A DNA stretch of 52,488 bases from Polyangium sp. 15x6 (lineage in GTDB: Bacteria > Myxococcota_A > Polyangia > Polyangiales > Polyangiaceae). The notes beneath the pieces were generated by a model. The model made no database searches and was not told where the DNA came from. It was given only the letters and a program-made list of their open reading frames with translations. Below, piece after piece: positions 9,426 through 20,834 of this stretch. Positions within the stretch are counted from its first letter, which is position 1; the number at the start of each line of letters is the position of its first letter. The position numbers and the translations under genes were made by a program. The stretch covers positions 1 to 52,488 of the forward strand of contig NZ_JASBQE010000088.1 in the NCBI RefSeq assembly GCF_029960785.1, read 5' to 3'.

Positions 9426-12400
9426 ATGGAGGGCCATCCGGAGAGCCAGCGCGATCGCCCGGAGGATGCTTCGCCGAGGCAGCCGGAGGCCGATCCCGCG
9501 TTCGCCCGCACCGCGCGGGCCATGACCGGGCCCAATCCGGAGCCGCCCTCTCGCTCGACGCTCTCGGCGACGTCGCCGCCGATCGCCTTCGGCGCGCCCG
9601 CGATTCCGGTGGAGTCGCTCTCGCTCGGGTCGGGCAGCGTCATCAAGCAATACGAGATCATCCGCGAGCTCGGCCAGGGCGGCATGGGGCGGGTGTTTCT
9701 CGCGCGCGATACGAGGCTCGCGCGGCTCTGCGCGATCAAGCTGCTCGTGGGATACACGGGCAAACGCGCCGAGAGGTTCCTCGCCGAGGCGCGGGCCACG
9801 GCGCGCTGCAAGCACGAGAGCATCGTGGTCGTCTACGAGGTCGACGAGCTCCAGGGGTATCCCTACATGGTGCTCGAATACCTCGAAGGCCGCACGCTCC
9901 GGGCGTGGATGACGGAGCGCGAGCGCGCGAAAGGGGTCTCGCCGAGCGTCGCGGCGGAGATCATGGTCCCCGTCCTGCGCGCGCTCGTCTGCGCGCACGA
10001 AATGGGCATCGTGCACCGGGATCTCAAGCCGGAGAACATCCTCCTGACCGAAGGCGGGCAGGTGAAGGTGCTCGATTTCGGGATCGCCAAGCGCTTCACC
10101 CTCGACAATACCGGGACGATGACGATCGCGGCGCGGCGCCCGGGCGACGACGTCACGACGACGGAGGACGGGACCGTGGTCGGCACGCCGCCGTACATGT
10201 CGCCCGAGCAATGGCTGGGGCTCGACGTCGATCCGCAATGCGACGTCTGGGCCGCCGGGATCATCCTGCACGAGCTCGTCACGGGCGCGCACCCGCTCGC
10301 GCCGGTGAGCATGGCGCGGCTCGTCGGCGTGCAGGTCCTCGAATTGCCGATGCCGAGCGTGCTGGAATCACGCCCGGACCTCGGGGCCCTCGGCGCGCTC
10401 ATCGATCGATGCCTGAAGAAACGCAAGACGGAGCGAATCGGTTCGGCGCGCGAGCTACTCACGGCGCTCGAATCCCTCGTCGACGAGCCGACCACGGTGG
10501 CGCTGTCCGACGACGACAATCCGTTCGCCGGCCTCTCGGCCTTTCAGGAGTCGGACGCCGCGCGGTTCTTCGGGCGCGAGCGCGACATCGCCGGCGTGCT
10601 CGGGCGCCTGCGCAACCAGCAGCTCGTGGTCGTGGCCGGGCCCTCCGGCGCGGGCAAATCGTCGTTCGTGCGGGCGGGGATCCTCCCTGCATTGAAGCGC
10701 TCGGGGGGCGCCTGGGAGGCGTTCATTCTGCGCCCGGGTCGAAAGCCGCTCACCGCGCTCGGCGATGTGCTGGTCCAGATCGCCGATCCGCCTACCGACA
10801 TTCGAGGGAGCGTGCCCCCTGCCACCGACGCCGAGGAGCTCGCGGCGATGCTCCGCAGCCGCCCCGGCTATTTCGGCGCGCGGCTCCGCGCGCGGTGCCG
10901 CCGCGCGGGGCAGGACCATCACATTCTGCTGTTCGTCGATCAATTCGAGGAGCTTTATACCCTCGGCGCGAGCCAGGACGAATGGAAGGCGTTCATCGCC
11001 TGCCTCGAAGGCGCGGCCGACGACGCGTCCTCGCCGCTGCGCGTGCTCCTCGCCATGCGTTCGGATTTTCTGGATCGGCTCGTCGACAATCGCCCGTTCA
11101 TGACCGAGGTGACGCGCGGGCTCGTCTTCTTGCCACAGCTCGGCCGCGAGGGGCTGCGCGCGGCGCTCACGAAGCCCATCGAGGCGGCGGGATATCGATT
11201 CGAGGGCGACGAGCTCGTCGAGCAGATGCTCGATACGCTGGAGAACACGCGGAGCGCTTTGCCGCTCTTGCAATTCACGGCGACGAAGCTGTGGGAGGCG
11301 CGGGATCGCGAGCACAAGCTCCTGTCCCGCGAGAGTTATCGCGCGCTCGGCGGGGTCGCGGGGGCGCTCTCCACGCACGCGGACGCGGTGCTCGCCACGC
11401 TCTCGGGGCCGGAGCAGGCGCTCGCCCGGTCGATTCTGCTGCGGCTCGTCACGCCCGAGCGCACGCGCGCGCTCGTGAGCCTGGCCGAGCTCCGCGAGCT
11501 CGCCGAGGGCGGGGAGGCCACGGAGCAGGTCGTGCAGCACCTCGCCGCCGCGCGGCTGCTCGTCATCGAGACGGGCGGCGATTGGGAGGGGTCGACGGTC
11601 GAGATCGTGCACGAATCGCTGGTCGAGCGGTGGGCGAAGCTCCGGCACTGGCTCGACGAGAACGAGAAGGACGCGCAATTCCTCTCGCGCCTGCGCGCCG
11701 CGGCCCAGCAATGGGACGCGAGCGCCGAGGCCGAGGGGCTCGTTTGGCGGGACAGAGCTGCCGAAGAAGCACGGCAATGGCTCGCGCGCCGCCGCGCCGC
11801 GCAGGGAGCAGGCGCGCCTTTCCGGCTCGGTCGGCGCGAGGAGCGATATCTCCTCGCCGTCGTGGCGCAGGCGGATCGCGAGCGGAGCTTGCGGCGGCGG
11901 GTGGCGATGGGCGCCATTGCGGCGCTCGGCGCAATCACGGTGGTCGTGTCGTACCTGGCCCTCCGCGCCGGGGAGCATGCGCGGCGCGCCGATCAGCAGG
12001 CCTCGCACGCGGACGCGGAGGCGGCGCGCGCGCAGGCCGAGGCGAGGCAGGCGCGGAATGCGACGCGTATCGCCGCGGCGCGCGAGCTCTCGGGGGATCC
12101 GACGACCGTGCTCGCGCTCCTGCGCGAAGTCGAGCCGCCCGAGGTGCCACGCGGCTGGCCGGAGCTCGCGCGCTGGGCGCTCCAGAGCGGGCCGGCCCGC
12201 GTGGTGCTCATGCATCCGGCCCTCGTCATGTCCGCGGCCTACAGCCCCGACGGCAAACGGATCGCGACCGCGTCGGAGGACGGAATCGTCCGCGTGTGGA
12301 ATGCCGACGGCCGCGGCGAGCCTTTGCTGCTGCGGGGCCAGGAAAGCGTGCAATCGGTCGCGTGGAGCCCCGATGGCCGCCGCATCGCGGGCGCGTCGTG

Positions 12401-14099
12401 GGACAAGACCGTGCGGATCTGGAATGCGGACGGCTCGGGCCGCCCGATGATCCTTTCGGGTCACGAGGACGCGGTCCGAACCGTGACGTGGAGCCCCGAT
12501 GGAACGCGGCTCGTCTCGGCGTCGCGGGACCGGACGGCGCGCATCTGGCGCAGCGACGGCACGGGCGAGCCCGTGATCCTCCGCGGGCACGAGCAAAGCT
12601 TGCGCTCCGCGGCCTTCAGCCCCGACGGCGCGCGTGTCGTCACGGCCTCCGAGGACAGGACGGCGCGGGTGTGGAATGCGGACGGCTCGGGCGAACCCGT
12701 GGTGTTTTGGGGCCACCTCGCGGCGGTCAATTCGGCGACGTTCCGGCCCGACGGCGAGCACATCGTCACGGCCTCGTGGGACAGGACCGTTCGGGTGTGG
12801 AATGCGGACGGCTCGGGCGAGCCCCAGGTGCTCACGGGCCATAAAGACGGCGTGTATTCGCTCGCGTTCACGTCCGAGGGCGAGCGGATCCTCACGGCCT
12901 TCCAGAATGAGGGCCTGCGCCTCATGACCGCGGAGAACTCGGGGGATCCCTTGGTGTTCCGTGGCCACGAAGACGCCATTCAAAGGGCCTCGTACAGCCC
13001 CGACGGCCAGTTCATCGTGACCGTCTCCTCGGACAAGACGGCGCGGGTCTGGAGCGCGGACGGCACGGGCAGGCCATTGCTGCTCAAAGGGCACCAGCGC
13101 ATGGTCTACCGGGCGTCCTTCAGCCCCGACGGCCAGCATATCGTGACGGCCTCGTGGGACAACACGGCCCGGGTGTGGAATGCGGACGGCGCGGGCAAAC
13201 CCCTGGTGTTGCGGGGCCATGAAAATGTGGTCCACTGGGCGGAATGGAGCCCGGACGGCAAGCGCATCGTCACGGCCTCCGAGGACAAGACGGCGCGGAT
13301 CTGGAATGCCGACGGGAGCGGCGAGCCGCTCGTGCTTCGGGGCCATCTGGCCACGGTGAAATCCGCCTCCTGGAGCCCGGACGGCAAGCGCATCGTCACG
13401 GCCTCCGAGGACAAGACGGCGCGGATCTGGAATGCCGACGGGAGCGGCGCGCCGCTCGTTTTGCAGGGCCATCAGGCCGCGGTCAACGTGGCGTCGTGGA
13501 GCCCCGACGGCCAGCGCATCGTGACGGCGTCCCGCGACAAGGCCGTCCGGGTGTTTCACGCGGATGGAAGCGGCGAGCCGCTGCTCCTGCTCGATCACCA
13601 GGGGAATGTGCGGAGCGCGATGTTCAGCCCGGATGGGAAGCGGATCGTCACGGCCTCGCACGACCGGACGGCGCGAGTCTGGAATGCCGACGGGACGGGG
13701 ACGCCGCTCGTGTTGGAAGGGCATCAGCACTGGGTCAATTCGGCGGAGTGGAGCCCGGACGGGAAACGGATCGTCACGGCCTCGCAGGACAAGACGATAC
13801 GGATCTGGAACGCGGACGGGAGCGGCGAGCCGCTCGTTCTGCGAGGATCCGATTTCGTGCTGAATTCGGCGGTGTTCAGCCCCGACGGGAAGCGGCTCGT
13901 CACGGCGTCGGACGACAAGGCCGCGTGGGTGTGGACCGACCTCGAGCCGCTGGCCGGCGTCCTCGATCCCAAGTTATGGTCGGCGACGACGTACTGCATG
14001 TCGGTCGAGCGGCGAATCGCGCTCCTCAACGTGCCGGAAGCCACAGCGCGGGCCGAGCAAGAGGCCTGCGAGCGCCGCGTCTCCGGGGCGCCGCGCTGA
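9426..14099 (+). CDS. Ser/Thr protein kinase - STAND-type ATPase - WD40 repeat protein
   Basis: 1557 aa. The kinase domain (about 75-345) has GQGGMGRVF, the VAIK-like lysine in [14 protein letters not shown] and DFGIAK. A second module (about 370-800) begins with FFGRERD and has the P-loop GPSGAGKSS (about 406), as in STAND/novel-STAND ATPases fused to kinases. A transmembrane segment near 825-845 is followed by a short coiled coil and 14 WD40 blades (about 928-1508), each of the form [19 protein letters not shown]. A conserved tail follows. The topology suggests a cytoplasmic kinase/ATPase and an extracytoplasmic propeller as sensor. It probably signals to the FHA activator 12 bp upstream. 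Blades 9 and 10 share a 79-bp identical stretch. Confidence 0.93.
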   Translation: MEGHPESQRDRPEDASPRQPEADPAFARTARAMTGPNPEPPSRSTLSATSPPIAFGAPAIPVESLSLGSGSVIKQYEIIRELGQGGMGRVFLARDTRLARLCAIKLLVGYTGKRAERFLAEARATARCKHESIVVVYEVDELQGYPYMVLEYLEGRTLRAWMTERERAKGVSPSVAAEIMVPVLRALVCAHEMGIVHRDLKPENILLTEGGQVKVLDFGIAKRFTLDNTGTMTIAARRPGDDVTTTEDGTVVGTPPYMSPEQWLGLDVDPQCDVWAAGIILHELVTGAHPLAPVSMARLVGVQVLELPMPSVLESRPDLGALGALIDRCLKKRKTERIGSARELLTALESLVDEPTTVALSDDDNPFAGLSAFQESDAARFFGRERDIAGVLGRLRNQQLVVVAGPSGAGKSSFVRAGILPALKRSGGAWEAFILRPGRKPLTALGDVLVQIADPPTDIRGSVPPATDAEELAAMLRSRPGYFGARLRARCRRAGQDHHILLFVDQFEELYTLGASQDEWKAFIACLEGAADDASSPLRVLLAMRSDFLDRLVDNRPFMTEVTRGLVFLPQLGREGLRAALTKPIEAAGYRFEGDELVEQMLDTLENTRSALPLLQFTATKLWEARDREHKLLSRESYRALGGVAGALSTHADAVLATLSGPEQALARSILLRLVTPERTRALVSLAELRELAEGGEATEQVVQHLAAARLLVIETGGDWEGSTVEIVHESLVERWAKLRHWLDENEKDAQFLSRLRAAAQQWDASAEAEGLVWRDRAAEEARQWLARRRAAQGAGAPFRLGRREERYLLAVVAQADRERSLRRRVAMGAIAALGAITVVVSYLALRAGEHARRADQQASHADAEAARAQAEARQARNATRIAAARELSGDPTTVLALLREVEPPEVPRGWPELARWALQSGPARVVLMHPALVMSAAYSPDGKRIATASEDGIVRVWNADGRGEPLLLRGQESVQSVAWSPDGRRIAGASWDKTVRIWNADGSGRPMILSGHEDAVRTVTWSPDGTRLVSASRDRTARIWRSDGTGEPVILRGHEQSLRSAAFSPDGARVVTASEDRTARVWNADGSGEPVVFWGHLAAVNSATFRPDGEHIVTASWDRTVRVWNADGSGEPQVLTGHKDGVYSLAFTSEGERILTAFQNEGLRLMTAENSGDPLVFRGHEDAIQRASYSPDGQFIVTVSSDKTARVWSADGTGRPLLLKGHQRMVYRASFSPDGQHIVTASWDNTARVWNADGAGKPLVLRGHENVVHWAEWSPDGKRIVTASEDKTARIWNADGSGEPLVLRGHLATVKSASWSPDGKRIVTASEDKTARIWNADGSGAPLVLQGHQAAVNVASWSPDGQRIVTASRDKAVRVFHADGSGEPLLLLDHQGNVRSAMFSPDGKRIVTASHDRTARVWNADGTGTPLVLEGHQHWVNSAEWSPDGKRIVTASQDKTIRIWNADGSGEPLVLRGSDFVLNSAVFSPDGKRLVTASDDKAAWVWTDLEPLAGVLDPKLWSATTYCMSVERRIALLNVPEATARAEQEACERRVSGAPR
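13245..13449 (+). repeat. identical WD40 blade repeats within the kinase gene
   Basis: 13245-13323 and 13371-13449 are identical over 79 bp at a 126-bp (42-codon) offset, while other blades differ at many silent sites. This indicates recent blade duplication or gene conversion. Confidence 0.8.
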
Positions 14100-14243
14100 T
14101 CTGTCGACAACCCGTCCACACCTGTCGACGTCGGGTCCACGCCCGCGGGGGGCGCGGCGAGGAAGCGCCGCGATCGCGCGGGGAAACGGGGGTGGCACGA
14201 TCGCTGCTGAGCGCCTCGCATCCGTCTCGACCGAGGTGTCCCA

Positions 14244-16460
14244 ATGCGCAACGTTCTCGCCCCCCTCTCGCTTTTTTTTCTTCTCGGCTGTAGCAATGCC
14301 ACGAGCTTCGTCCGGAGCGACACCACGCTCGGGCGTGTCGTCGTGTACCGCAATGGCGTCGCGTACTTCGAGCGGTACGCGGAGATCGACGGGGATTCGC
14401 TCCGTCTCAGCGTGCCCGACGACAAGGTCGACGATTTCTTGAAATCGCTCACCGTGATCGACGCGACCACGGGCAAACCCGCGCCGATCGCCTATCCGAC
14501 CGTGGGCTCGGGATATGCCGGGCAGCAATATGACGGGCAGGGGGGAAACCTCGTCAACATGGAGATCCAGCTCCAGGGCGCGCGGCCGCACAAGCTCCGG
14601 CTCTCGTACGTGACCGAGGCGCCCTCGTGGAAGCCGAGTTATCGCATCGCCGTCAATAAGGACGGGAAGATGAAGGTCGATGCGTGGGCCGTCGTCGACA
14701 ACACCTCGGGCGAGGACTGGAATCAGGTCAAGCTCGGGGTCGGCTCGAGCTCGGCGCTCTCGTTCCGCTTCGATCTGCGAACGATCCGCGTGGTCGAGCG
14801 AGAAACGTTGCAATCGGACGGCCTCTTCGCGCAAGCACCCCCGATGGGCGGGGCGACACACGGGGGGCAGCCGGGGCAGCCTGGGAAGCGCATTCTCGCG
14901 AACCTCGACGACACGAAGCTCGCGAATGTCGCGGGGAGTACGAGTCCCGGGAGTACGAGTCCCGAGAGTGGCTTCGTCGTCGACGGGCTGAGCGCGAGCG
15001 AGGAGGTCGTCGTGGCCGGGAGGCCGCCGACGATCGATGTGGGGAGCAGCCGCACCGCGGCCAGCTCGGATTTCACGAGGCGCATTCCCACCCGCTCGTT
15101 CGAGTCGCTCGTCGGCGTCGCGCCCGGGGCGCAGGGCGCACCGGCGCGGGAGCCCGCGCCGCCGCCGCCGCCGCCCCCGAAGACCCAGGAGCAGATCCAG
15201 ATCGAGCAGCTCGCGAACAAGTATCGAAACAACCGCAGGCAGGTCGTCGTCGAGGGGTATGCCGACGCGAAGGACGGGGACAAACAAGTGGCCTCGCTCG
15301 ACCGGGCGAACCGCGCGCGCGAGCAGCTCATTCGCGCGGGGCTGCCGGCCTCGCAGATCGTGGCCGTGGGCAATGGCTTCCAGGAGGGCCGCAAGGGCGG
15401 CGTGAGCATCGTGGAGGCGCCCGAGCCCGAATCCGCCATGCAAAGGACCGCGAGCCTCGATCCTGCCGCGGCGACGAGCGGCGAGCCGATCGGCACGGCG
15501 CATTTCGAGTCGACGATCCCGATGACCGTGCCGCGCACGACGAGCGCGATGGTCTCGATCCTGAGCACGGAGACCGAGGGCGGCTTCGTGTATTTCTACG
15601 ACCCGGAGAGCACGCGCGGCAATGCGGCGTTCCCGTTCAAGGCGGTGCGCCTGAAGAACCCGACGGATTCGGTGCTGGAGAGCGGGCCGGTGACGGTGTT
15701 CGGTGAAGGTCGGTTCATCGGCGAGGGCATGAGTGATCCGATCCCGGCGCGTTCGTTCGCGTTCATTCCTTTCGCGCTCGACCGGCAAATCGTGGTGGAG
15801 CGCAAGGACGACGAGGCCGACGCGATCACGCGGATCCTCTCGGTGCAACGGGGCGTGTTTTCGACGGAGGTGAAGCACACGCGGCGGAAGACGCTCGTCA
15901 TGACGAACCGGTCGCAGGACAAGGCGACGGTGTACGTGCGGCATACCGTGGCGAAGGGATATACATTGGCCAAGGCGCCGCCTTCGCAGGAGCGGATGGG
16001 CGAGTCGTATCTGTTCAAGGTGGAGATTGAGCCGGGCCAGAAGGTGGACGTCGATATCGACGAGGAGACGCCGGTCTTCCGGACGACGGATCTGCGCAAC
16101 GAGGTGGGGATGGAGATGGTGCGGGTGTATCTGTCGGGCCCGGCGGCGAGCGGGAAGCTGAAGGAGAGCGTGGGGACGCTCCTGGATCTGCACAAGGAAA
16201 TGGCGAACCTGGAGCAGCGGATCACGACGACCCGGGAACAGCTCGCCGAGTATCGGCAGCGACTCGACGAGCTGCACGCGCAGGTCGTGACGCTGAAGAT
16301 GGTGAAGAGCGGGGGGCCCTTGATGCAGAACCTGGAGAAGAAGATGCAGGAGGTGAGTGATCGGATCTCGAAGGCGACGATTGATCTCGTGGCACTGCAA
16401 GAGAAGCTGATGCTCGCGAGGATAAGGTTCCAGGACGGGGTGGCAGAGCTGTCGCTTTAG
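14244..16460 (+). CDS. DUF4139 lipoprotein with OmpA-like and TonB-plug-like insertions
   Basis: 738 aa. A short signal peptide ends in a lipobox (FFLLGC, Cys 16). The N-terminal (VVYRNGVAYFER, WKPSYRI) and C-terminal halves match the DUF4139 mucoidy-inhibitor-like architecture, with a coiled coil near 645-735. Between them are two unexpected segments. Residues about 249-298 (EEVVVAGRPPTIDV...RIPTRSF...GVAPG) resemble the plug start of Oar-type TonB-dependent receptors. Residues about 321-390 (VVVEGYADAKDGD, LDRANRAREQLIRAGL, VGNG) resemble an OmpA-family peptidoglycan-binding domain. A Pro run separates them. This suggests an outer-membrane lipoprotein contacting peptidoglycan; the exact role is unknown. 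Confidence 0.8.
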   Translation: MRNVLAPLSLFFLLGCSNATSFVRSDTTLGRVVVYRNGVAYFERYAEIDGDSLRLSVPDDKVDDFLKSLTVIDATTGKPAPIAYPTVGSGYAGQQYDGQGGNLVNMEIQLQGARPHKLRLSYVTEAPSWKPSYRIAVNKDGKMKVDAWAVVDNTSGEDWNQVKLGVGSSSALSFRFDLRTIRVVERETLQSDGLFAQAPPMGGATHGGQPGQPGKRILANLDDTKLANVAGSTSPGSTSPESGFVVDGLSASEEVVVAGRPPTIDVGSSRTAASSDFTRRIPTRSFESLVGVAPGAQGAPAREPAPPPPPPPKTQEQIQIEQLANKYRNNRRQVVVEGYADAKDGDKQVASLDRANRAREQLIRAGLPASQIVAVGNGFQEGRKGGVSIVEAPEPESAMQRTASLDPAAATSGEPIGTAHFESTIPMTVPRTTSAMVSILSTETEGGFVYFYDPESTRGNAAFPFKAVRLKNPTDSVLESGPVTVFGEGRFIGEGMSDPIPARSFAFIPFALDRQIVVERKDDEADAITRILSVQRGVFSTEVKHTRRKTLVMTNRSQDKATVYVRHTVAKGYTLAKAPPSQERMGESYLFKVEIEPGQKVDVDIDEETPVFRTTDLRNEVGMEMVRVYLSGPAASGKLKESVGTLLDLHKEMANLEQRITTTREQLAEYRQRLDELHAQVVTLKMVKSGGPLMQNLEKKMQEVSDRISKATIDLVALQEKLMLARIRFQDGVAELSL

Positions 16461-16650
16461 CGAGAGCGTGAGCGCACCCAGAATTCCGGGAGACCAAACA
16501 CCAGGAGTGAGCGTCAATCGTTTGTCGCCTCGCATTCGTCCCGCCCGCGCGGATCTCCTTTCTCGCCAGCATTGATCTCGGATACTGTACGTTGCCGAAG
16601 TCTGGCCCTATGCAGTGCCACCGAGAATGCTGGCCGGAGAGAGGACGAGC

Positions 16651-17640
16651 GTGAACGACGAGCCGACCTACGAAGCCCTACGAGCCGAGAACGCGGCCCT
16701 GCGCGCGCGGGTGAACGAGCTCGAGCGTGCGCTCACCGAGCGCGAGGTGCTGGAGGACACCCTCACCGAGCACGAGCGCCGCGTTCCGTATCGCAAGATC
16801 TTCGATGCCATCCCCGTGGGTCTGGGCGTCTATCGGCGGGATGGCCTGTCGGTTGCGATGAACCGCAATTCACTGGACGTCGTCGGGGGTGTGAAGGACG
16901 AGATCATCGGGAAGTTCAACATCCTGACCGATCCGGCATCGATTTCGATGGGGTTCGTCGCCAATTTCGAGCGGGCGGCTGCCGAGCGCGCGAACATCAC
17001 GATGCCGCCGACTTCCTACGATACCTCGGGGGCCACCTTGGCGACCATCGACGATCGCGTGGTATGGACCGAGACCACCTACATCCCCATCCAGGGCGAC
17101 GACGGTACCGAGTACGTGGTCGAGTTCAACATCGACGTCACCTCGCAGCAGCGGGCAAAGCACGCCATCGAGCAGACGCAGCGCGCCGAGGCCGAGAATG
17201 TGCGCCTCCAGGAGGAGATCATTCGCATGCAGGAGGAGACCCTGCGTGCCCTGTCGACGCCGCTCATCCCTATCGCCGAGAGTGTGGTGGTCATGCCGCT
17301 CATCGGTAACGTGAACAGTAAGCGTGCGCAGCAGGTCATCGAGACGCTGCTCGAGGGGGTGACGGCGCATCGGGCGGCGGTCGCCATCCTCGACGTGACC
17401 GGCGTCCCCGTGGTGGATGCGGAGGTCGCCAATGGGCTGCTCCAGGCCGCGCAGGCCGTTTCGCTCCTCGGAGCAGAGGTCGTGCTCACCGGCATCCGGC
17501 CAGAAATCGCGCGCACGCTCGTCGAGCTTGGCACCGATTTGCGTGGCCTCGTCACCCGTAGCACGCTGCAGAGCGGAGTCGAGCACGCGCTCCGGCGCAG
17601 CGCCGGGTCTCGCCTTTCGACGCTCGCAAGGAAAAGGTGA
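16651..17640 (+). CDS. PAS-STAS protein, RsbR-like stressosome/anti-anti-sigma paralogue
   Basis: The start is taken at the GTG 16651, which follows GGAGAGAGG; GTG 16615 and ATG 16627 are alternatives without good ribosome-binding sites. An N-terminal coiled coil is followed by a PAS-like sensor ([19 protein letters not shown]), a linker helix and a C-terminal STAS domain ([17 protein letters not shown]..., [20 protein letters not shown]) of the RsbR type. RsbR proteins form stressosomes and are phosphorylated on STAS-region Thr by RsbT kinases. Here the residue after VVD is Ala, where RsbR proteins usually have the regulated Thr. No RsbT or RsbS gene is adjacent. The stop overlaps the start of the cytochrome gene, implying translational coupling. 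Confidence 0.88.
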   Translation: MNDEPTYEALRAENAALRARVNELERALTEREVLEDTLTEHERRVPYRKIFDAIPVGLGVYRRDGLSVAMNRNSLDVVGGVKDEIIGKFNILTDPASISMGFVANFERAAAERANITMPPTSYDTSGATLATIDDRVVWTETTYIPIQGDDGTEYVVEFNIDVTSQQRAKHAIEQTQRAEAENVRLQEEIIRMQEETLRALSTPLIPIAESVVVMPLIGNVNSKRAQQVIETLLEGVTAHRAAVAILDVTGVPVVDAEVANGLLQAAQAVSLLGAEVVLTGIRPEIARTLVELGTDLRGLVTRSTLQSGVEHALRRSAGSRLSTLARKR

Positions 17641-20393
17641 TGATTGGATCTGGATTGCTGCGCAAAGCCCTCGCGATTGCCGGGCTCGCGGCCCCCCTCG
17701 CCGCCTCCACCCTCGCCCACGCCGCCCCGTCGTACACACTTTTTGAAAGCGGTCAAGTGCGTCCCCTCGCACTCTCGGCCGACGGCAAACACCTCTTCGC
17801 GGTCAATACCCCGGATGGTCGCCTGGAGATCTTCCGCGTCAAGACGAGCGGCCTATCACATATCGGCTCGGTCCCCGTGGGACTCGAGCCCGTCGCCGTC
17901 GCGGCGAGGAGCGATGACGAGGTATGGGTCGTCAATCACCTCTCGGACAGCGTCAGCGTCGTCGACGTGAGCGATCCGGCGCACGGGCGGGTGGTGCGCA
18001 CGCTGCTCGTGGGGGACGAGCCTCGCGATATCGTCTTTGGCGGGCCGGGCCGCCGGCGCGCGTTCATCACGACGGCCCACCGCGGCCAGAATCGCCCGAG
18101 CGATCCCCAGCTCGCCACGCCCGGCGTCGGCCGCGCCGACGTCTGGGTATTCGATGCCAATGCACTGGGCGCGCCCCTCGGCGGAACGCCGCTCACCATC
18201 CTGACCCTCTTCAGCGATACGCCGCGCGCGCTCGCCGTCTCCCCCGACGGCTCCAAGGTATATGCGGCCGCCTTCCACTCCGGTAACCGCACCACGGTCG
18301 TCAGCGACCTCCTGGTGCCCGACGGAGGCGAATCGGCCGGCGGCGTGGCCGCGCCCAACACGAACTTCGAGGGCCTCCCGCAGCCCGAGACCAGCATCAT
18401 CGTCAAGCACAACGGCGTGAGCTGGGTCGATTCGATCGGCCGCACCTGGGACGACGAGGTGCGCTTCTCGCTGCCCGACAAGGACGTCTTCGTCATCGAC
18501 GCCCTCGCCAATCCCCCGGCACAACTGGCGGGCTCGTCGGGATTTCATACCGGCGTCGGCACCATTCTCTACAACATGATCGTCAACCCGGTGAGCGGGA
18601 AGGTCTACGTCACCAACACCGACGCGCAGAACGACAAGCGGTTCGAGGGCCCGGGGATCTATGCGGGCGAGACGCTGCGAGGACACCTGCACGAGAGCCG
18701 CATCACGGTGCTGGGTCCGGGCGGCGTGGCTCCGCGGCACCTCAACAAGCACGTCGATTACGCGACCTGCTGCGCGCCGTTACCCAATACGGAGAACGAG
18801 CGGAGCCTCGCGCTCCCGCAGGGCATGGCCATCACCAGCAACGGCGCGACGCTCTACGTGGCCGCCCTGGGCTCCAGCAAGATCGGCATTTTCAATACGA
18901 CGGCCCTGGAGAACGACACGTTCACGCCTTCAGCGGCGGACCATATCGCCGTTTCGGGCGGCGGGCCCACGGGGCTCGTGCTCGACCAGGCGAACGGCCG
19001 CCTGTATGCGCTGACCTCCTTCGACAACGCAATCTCGATCATCGACACCGCTGCGCGCGCCGAGGTGGCCCACGTGTCGATGCACAACCCCGAGCCGCCC
19101 AGCATCACCCATGGCCGGAGGTTCCTCTACGACGCGAAACTCTCTTCCAGCCACGGAGACTCGTCCTGCGCGAGCTGCCACGTGTTCGGCGATTTCGATA
19201 GTCTGGCCTGGGACCTGGGCAACCCCGACGCGGTCACCGTCACGAACCCGGGGCCCTTCCTGGTCGAGGATCCCGGAAACCCCAACTATCGTCCGCTGAA
19301 GGGACCCATGACGACGCAGAGCCTGCGCGGCATGGCAAACCACGGCCCGATGCACTGGCGCGGCGACCGCACCGGCGGGAACGACGCGCCGTCCGTCCAG
19401 CCGGACAGCGGGATCTTCGACGAGGTCGCGGCATTCAAGAAGTTCAACCCCGCCTTCGTGGAGCTGCTCGGGCGCCACGCCGAGCTATCCGAGGCGGACA
19501 TGGACGCATTCACAGATTTCGTCCTGCGCATCACCTATCCGCCGAACCCGATCCGCAACCTCGACAACTCCCTCACGCCGGACCAGCAAGCGGGAAAGGC
19601 GTTCTTCACCGGCCCCCTGTCCGACGTCACGCATAGCTGCGAGGGATGCCACACCCTCGATCCCTCGGGCAATCCGGGGAGTGAAGCGCCAGGTTTCTTC
19701 GGCACCGCGGGCCTGAGCACGTTCGAGGGGACGCCGCAGACGATGAAGGTCCCCCATTTCCGCAACCTTTACCAGAAGGTCGGGATGTTCGGGATGGCCG
19801 AGGCGCCCGGAATCGAGCCGGGCGACAATGGTTTCATGGGCGATCAGGTGCGCGGCTTCGGCTATCTGCACGACGGCATGATCGACACCATCTTCCGATT
19901 CATGCATTTCGGCTTCGGCGAGAGCGAATTCAACCCCGAGGGGTTCCCGGTCGGCCCGAGCGGCCAGCTTTTGCGCCGGCAGGTCGAGTCGTTCCTGCTC
20001 GCATTCGATTCCAACATGGCGCCGATCGTCGGGCAACAAGTGACGCTGTCCCACGCGAGCAACGCGGCCGTCCACGCCCGTCTCAACCTGCTGCGCAGCC
20101 GCGCGGAGGCCGGGGAATGTGATCTCGTCGTGAAGGGACACCTGCTCGGCAGCGAGGTCGGCTACCTGTACGCCGGCAGCGGTCTGTTCACGGGCAATCG
20201 CGCGGGCTCTCCCCCGATGGCAGACGCCACGCTCCGCCTCGTGTCCTTCCTGCTCGACCTGCCGCTGACCTATACCTGCACGCCGCCCGGCTCAGGCGAG
20301 CGCCTGGGTCTCGACCGCGACGAAGACGGCTTCCGCGACGGCGACGAACACGACGCAGGGAGCGACCCGGCGGATCCCAGCAGCACGCCTTGA
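17640..20393 (+). CDS. exported beta-propeller di-haem cytochrome (cytochrome c peroxidase/MauG-like)
   Basis: 917 aa from ATG 17640 (GTG 17637 also possible), with AAGGAAAAGG just upstream. A signal peptide ends about AHAAPS. The N-terminal ~480 residues contain YVTN/NHL-type propeller repeats ([39 protein letters not shown]). The C-terminal part has two c-type haem sites, CASCH (about 510) and CEGCH (about 666), with cytochrome-c-peroxidase-like spacing. An Asp-rich tail ([19 protein letters not shown]) looks like a calcium-binding thrombospondin type-3 segment. It is probably a periplasmic or surface redox enzyme. Translational overlap with the RsbR-like gene suggests a shared stress response. 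Followed by hairpin element copy A. Confidence 0.88.
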   Translation: MIGSGLLRKALAIAGLAAPLAASTLAHAAPSYTLFESGQVRPLALSADGKHLFAVNTPDGRLEIFRVKTSGLSHIGSVPVGLEPVAVAARSDDEVWVVNHLSDSVSVVDVSDPAHGRVVRTLLVGDEPRDIVFGGPGRRRAFITTAHRGQNRPSDPQLATPGVGRADVWVFDANALGAPLGGTPLTILTLFSDTPRALAVSPDGSKVYAAAFHSGNRTTVVSDLLVPDGGESAGGVAAPNTNFEGLPQPETSIIVKHNGVSWVDSIGRTWDDEVRFSLPDKDVFVIDALANPPAQLAGSSGFHTGVGTILYNMIVNPVSGKVYVTNTDAQNDKRFEGPGIYAGETLRGHLHESRITVLGPGGVAPRHLNKHVDYATCCAPLPNTENERSLALPQGMAITSNGATLYVAALGSSKIGIFNTTALENDTFTPSAADHIAVSGGGPTGLVLDQANGRLYALTSFDNAISIIDTAARAEVAHVSMHNPEPPSITHGRRFLYDAKLSSSHGDSSCASCHVFGDFDSLAWDLGNPDAVTVTNPGPFLVEDPGNPNYRPLKGPMTTQSLRGMANHGPMHWRGDRTGGNDAPSVQPDSGIFDEVAAFKKFNPAFVELLGRHAELSEADMDAFTDFVLRITYPPNPIRNLDNSLTPDQQAGKAFFTGPLSDVTHSCEGCHTLDPSGNPGSEAPGFFGTAGLSTFEGTPQTMKVPHFRNLYQKVGMFGMAEAPGIEPGDNGFMGDQVRGFGYLHDGMIDTIFRFMHFGFGESEFNPEGFPVGPSGQLLRRQVESFLLAFDSNMAPIVGQQVTLSHASNAAVHARLNLLRSRAEAGECDLVVKGHLLGSEVGYLYAGSGLFTGNRAGSPPMADATLRLVSFLLDLPLTYTCTPPGSGERLGLDRDEDGFRDGDEHDAGSDPADPSSTP

Positions 20394-20412
20394 GCGGGGC
20401 GGCTACCGCGTA

Positions 20413-20770
20413 GCGCCGCGCCGGGGTTTCACCCCGGGCCCCGACCAGGGGTTGTCCACCCCTGGACCCGGACCAGCGCAAGCGCTGGACCCGGGGTCGA
20501 TGAACTGCGCGATGCGCAGTTCATCGAACAGGCCGAGGCAAGACCGGCGACGACCTTGCCCGTCGAAACCGCAGCGCCGACGTGCCTGCGCGAGCCTGAG
20601 GCAGCGCTGCTGTCTCGGCTGGCAACGTGATCCCTGGTCTTGCTCCTGTCCCGTCCGAGAAACCGCGCATCGCGCGGTTTCTCGGCCCTCGGTCCAGGCC
20701 GTGCCTGGTCCGGGGTGAAGGGGGCGGACAGTCCCCTTCTGGGGTCCGGGGCAACGCCCCGCGCTGGCCT
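20413..20770 (+). repeat. mirror-hairpin element, copy A
   Basis: Longest and most diverged of four copies. Left-arm hairpins: CCGGGGTTTCACCCCGG; the GGGG/CCCC stem around TTGTCCA; CCAGCGCAAGCGCTGG; and GATGAACTGCGC pairing with GCGCAGTTCATC. A core of about 130 bp follows, then right-arm hairpins: GAGAAACCGCGC pairing with GCGCGGTTTCTC, CCAGGC/GCCTGG, AAGGGG/CCCCTT, and CGGGGCAACGCCCCG. The right arm is an approximate reverse complement of the left. It lies between two plus-strand genes. Confidence 0.85.
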
Positions 20771-20780
20771 CGCGTTAAGT

Positions 20781-20812
20781 CACTTGACTTCCTAAGTCGA
20801 GTGCCTTAGACC
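20781..20812 (+). promoter_or_regulatory. P450 operon promoter with palindromic operator
   Basis: Half-sites CACTTGACTT (20781) and AAGTCGAGTG (ending 20803), separated by 3 bp, form a 23-bp dyad with 9 of 10 pairs matching. The dyad covers TTGACT (20784-20789), a good -35 hexamer, and 17 bp further lies TAGACC, a weak -10. This is the size and placement of a TetR-family operator. The TetR gene of the operon is the obvious candidate repressor (inference). Confidence 0.55.
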
Positions 20813-20834
20813 TGGACGCGGAGGTTGTCTTCCC

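Noticed and set aside
20452-20718. Short ORFs inside hairpin copies (also 27235-27558 and 44489-44755)
   Set aside because: Their translations are the same hairpin sequence in different copies (for example MNCAMRSSSN), which reflects the DNA repeat rather than a conserved protein.
20413-20770. Ordinary intrinsic terminator
   Set aside because: Eight ordered hairpins with a mirrored layout, no T-tract, and the same element between divergent genes elsewhere.
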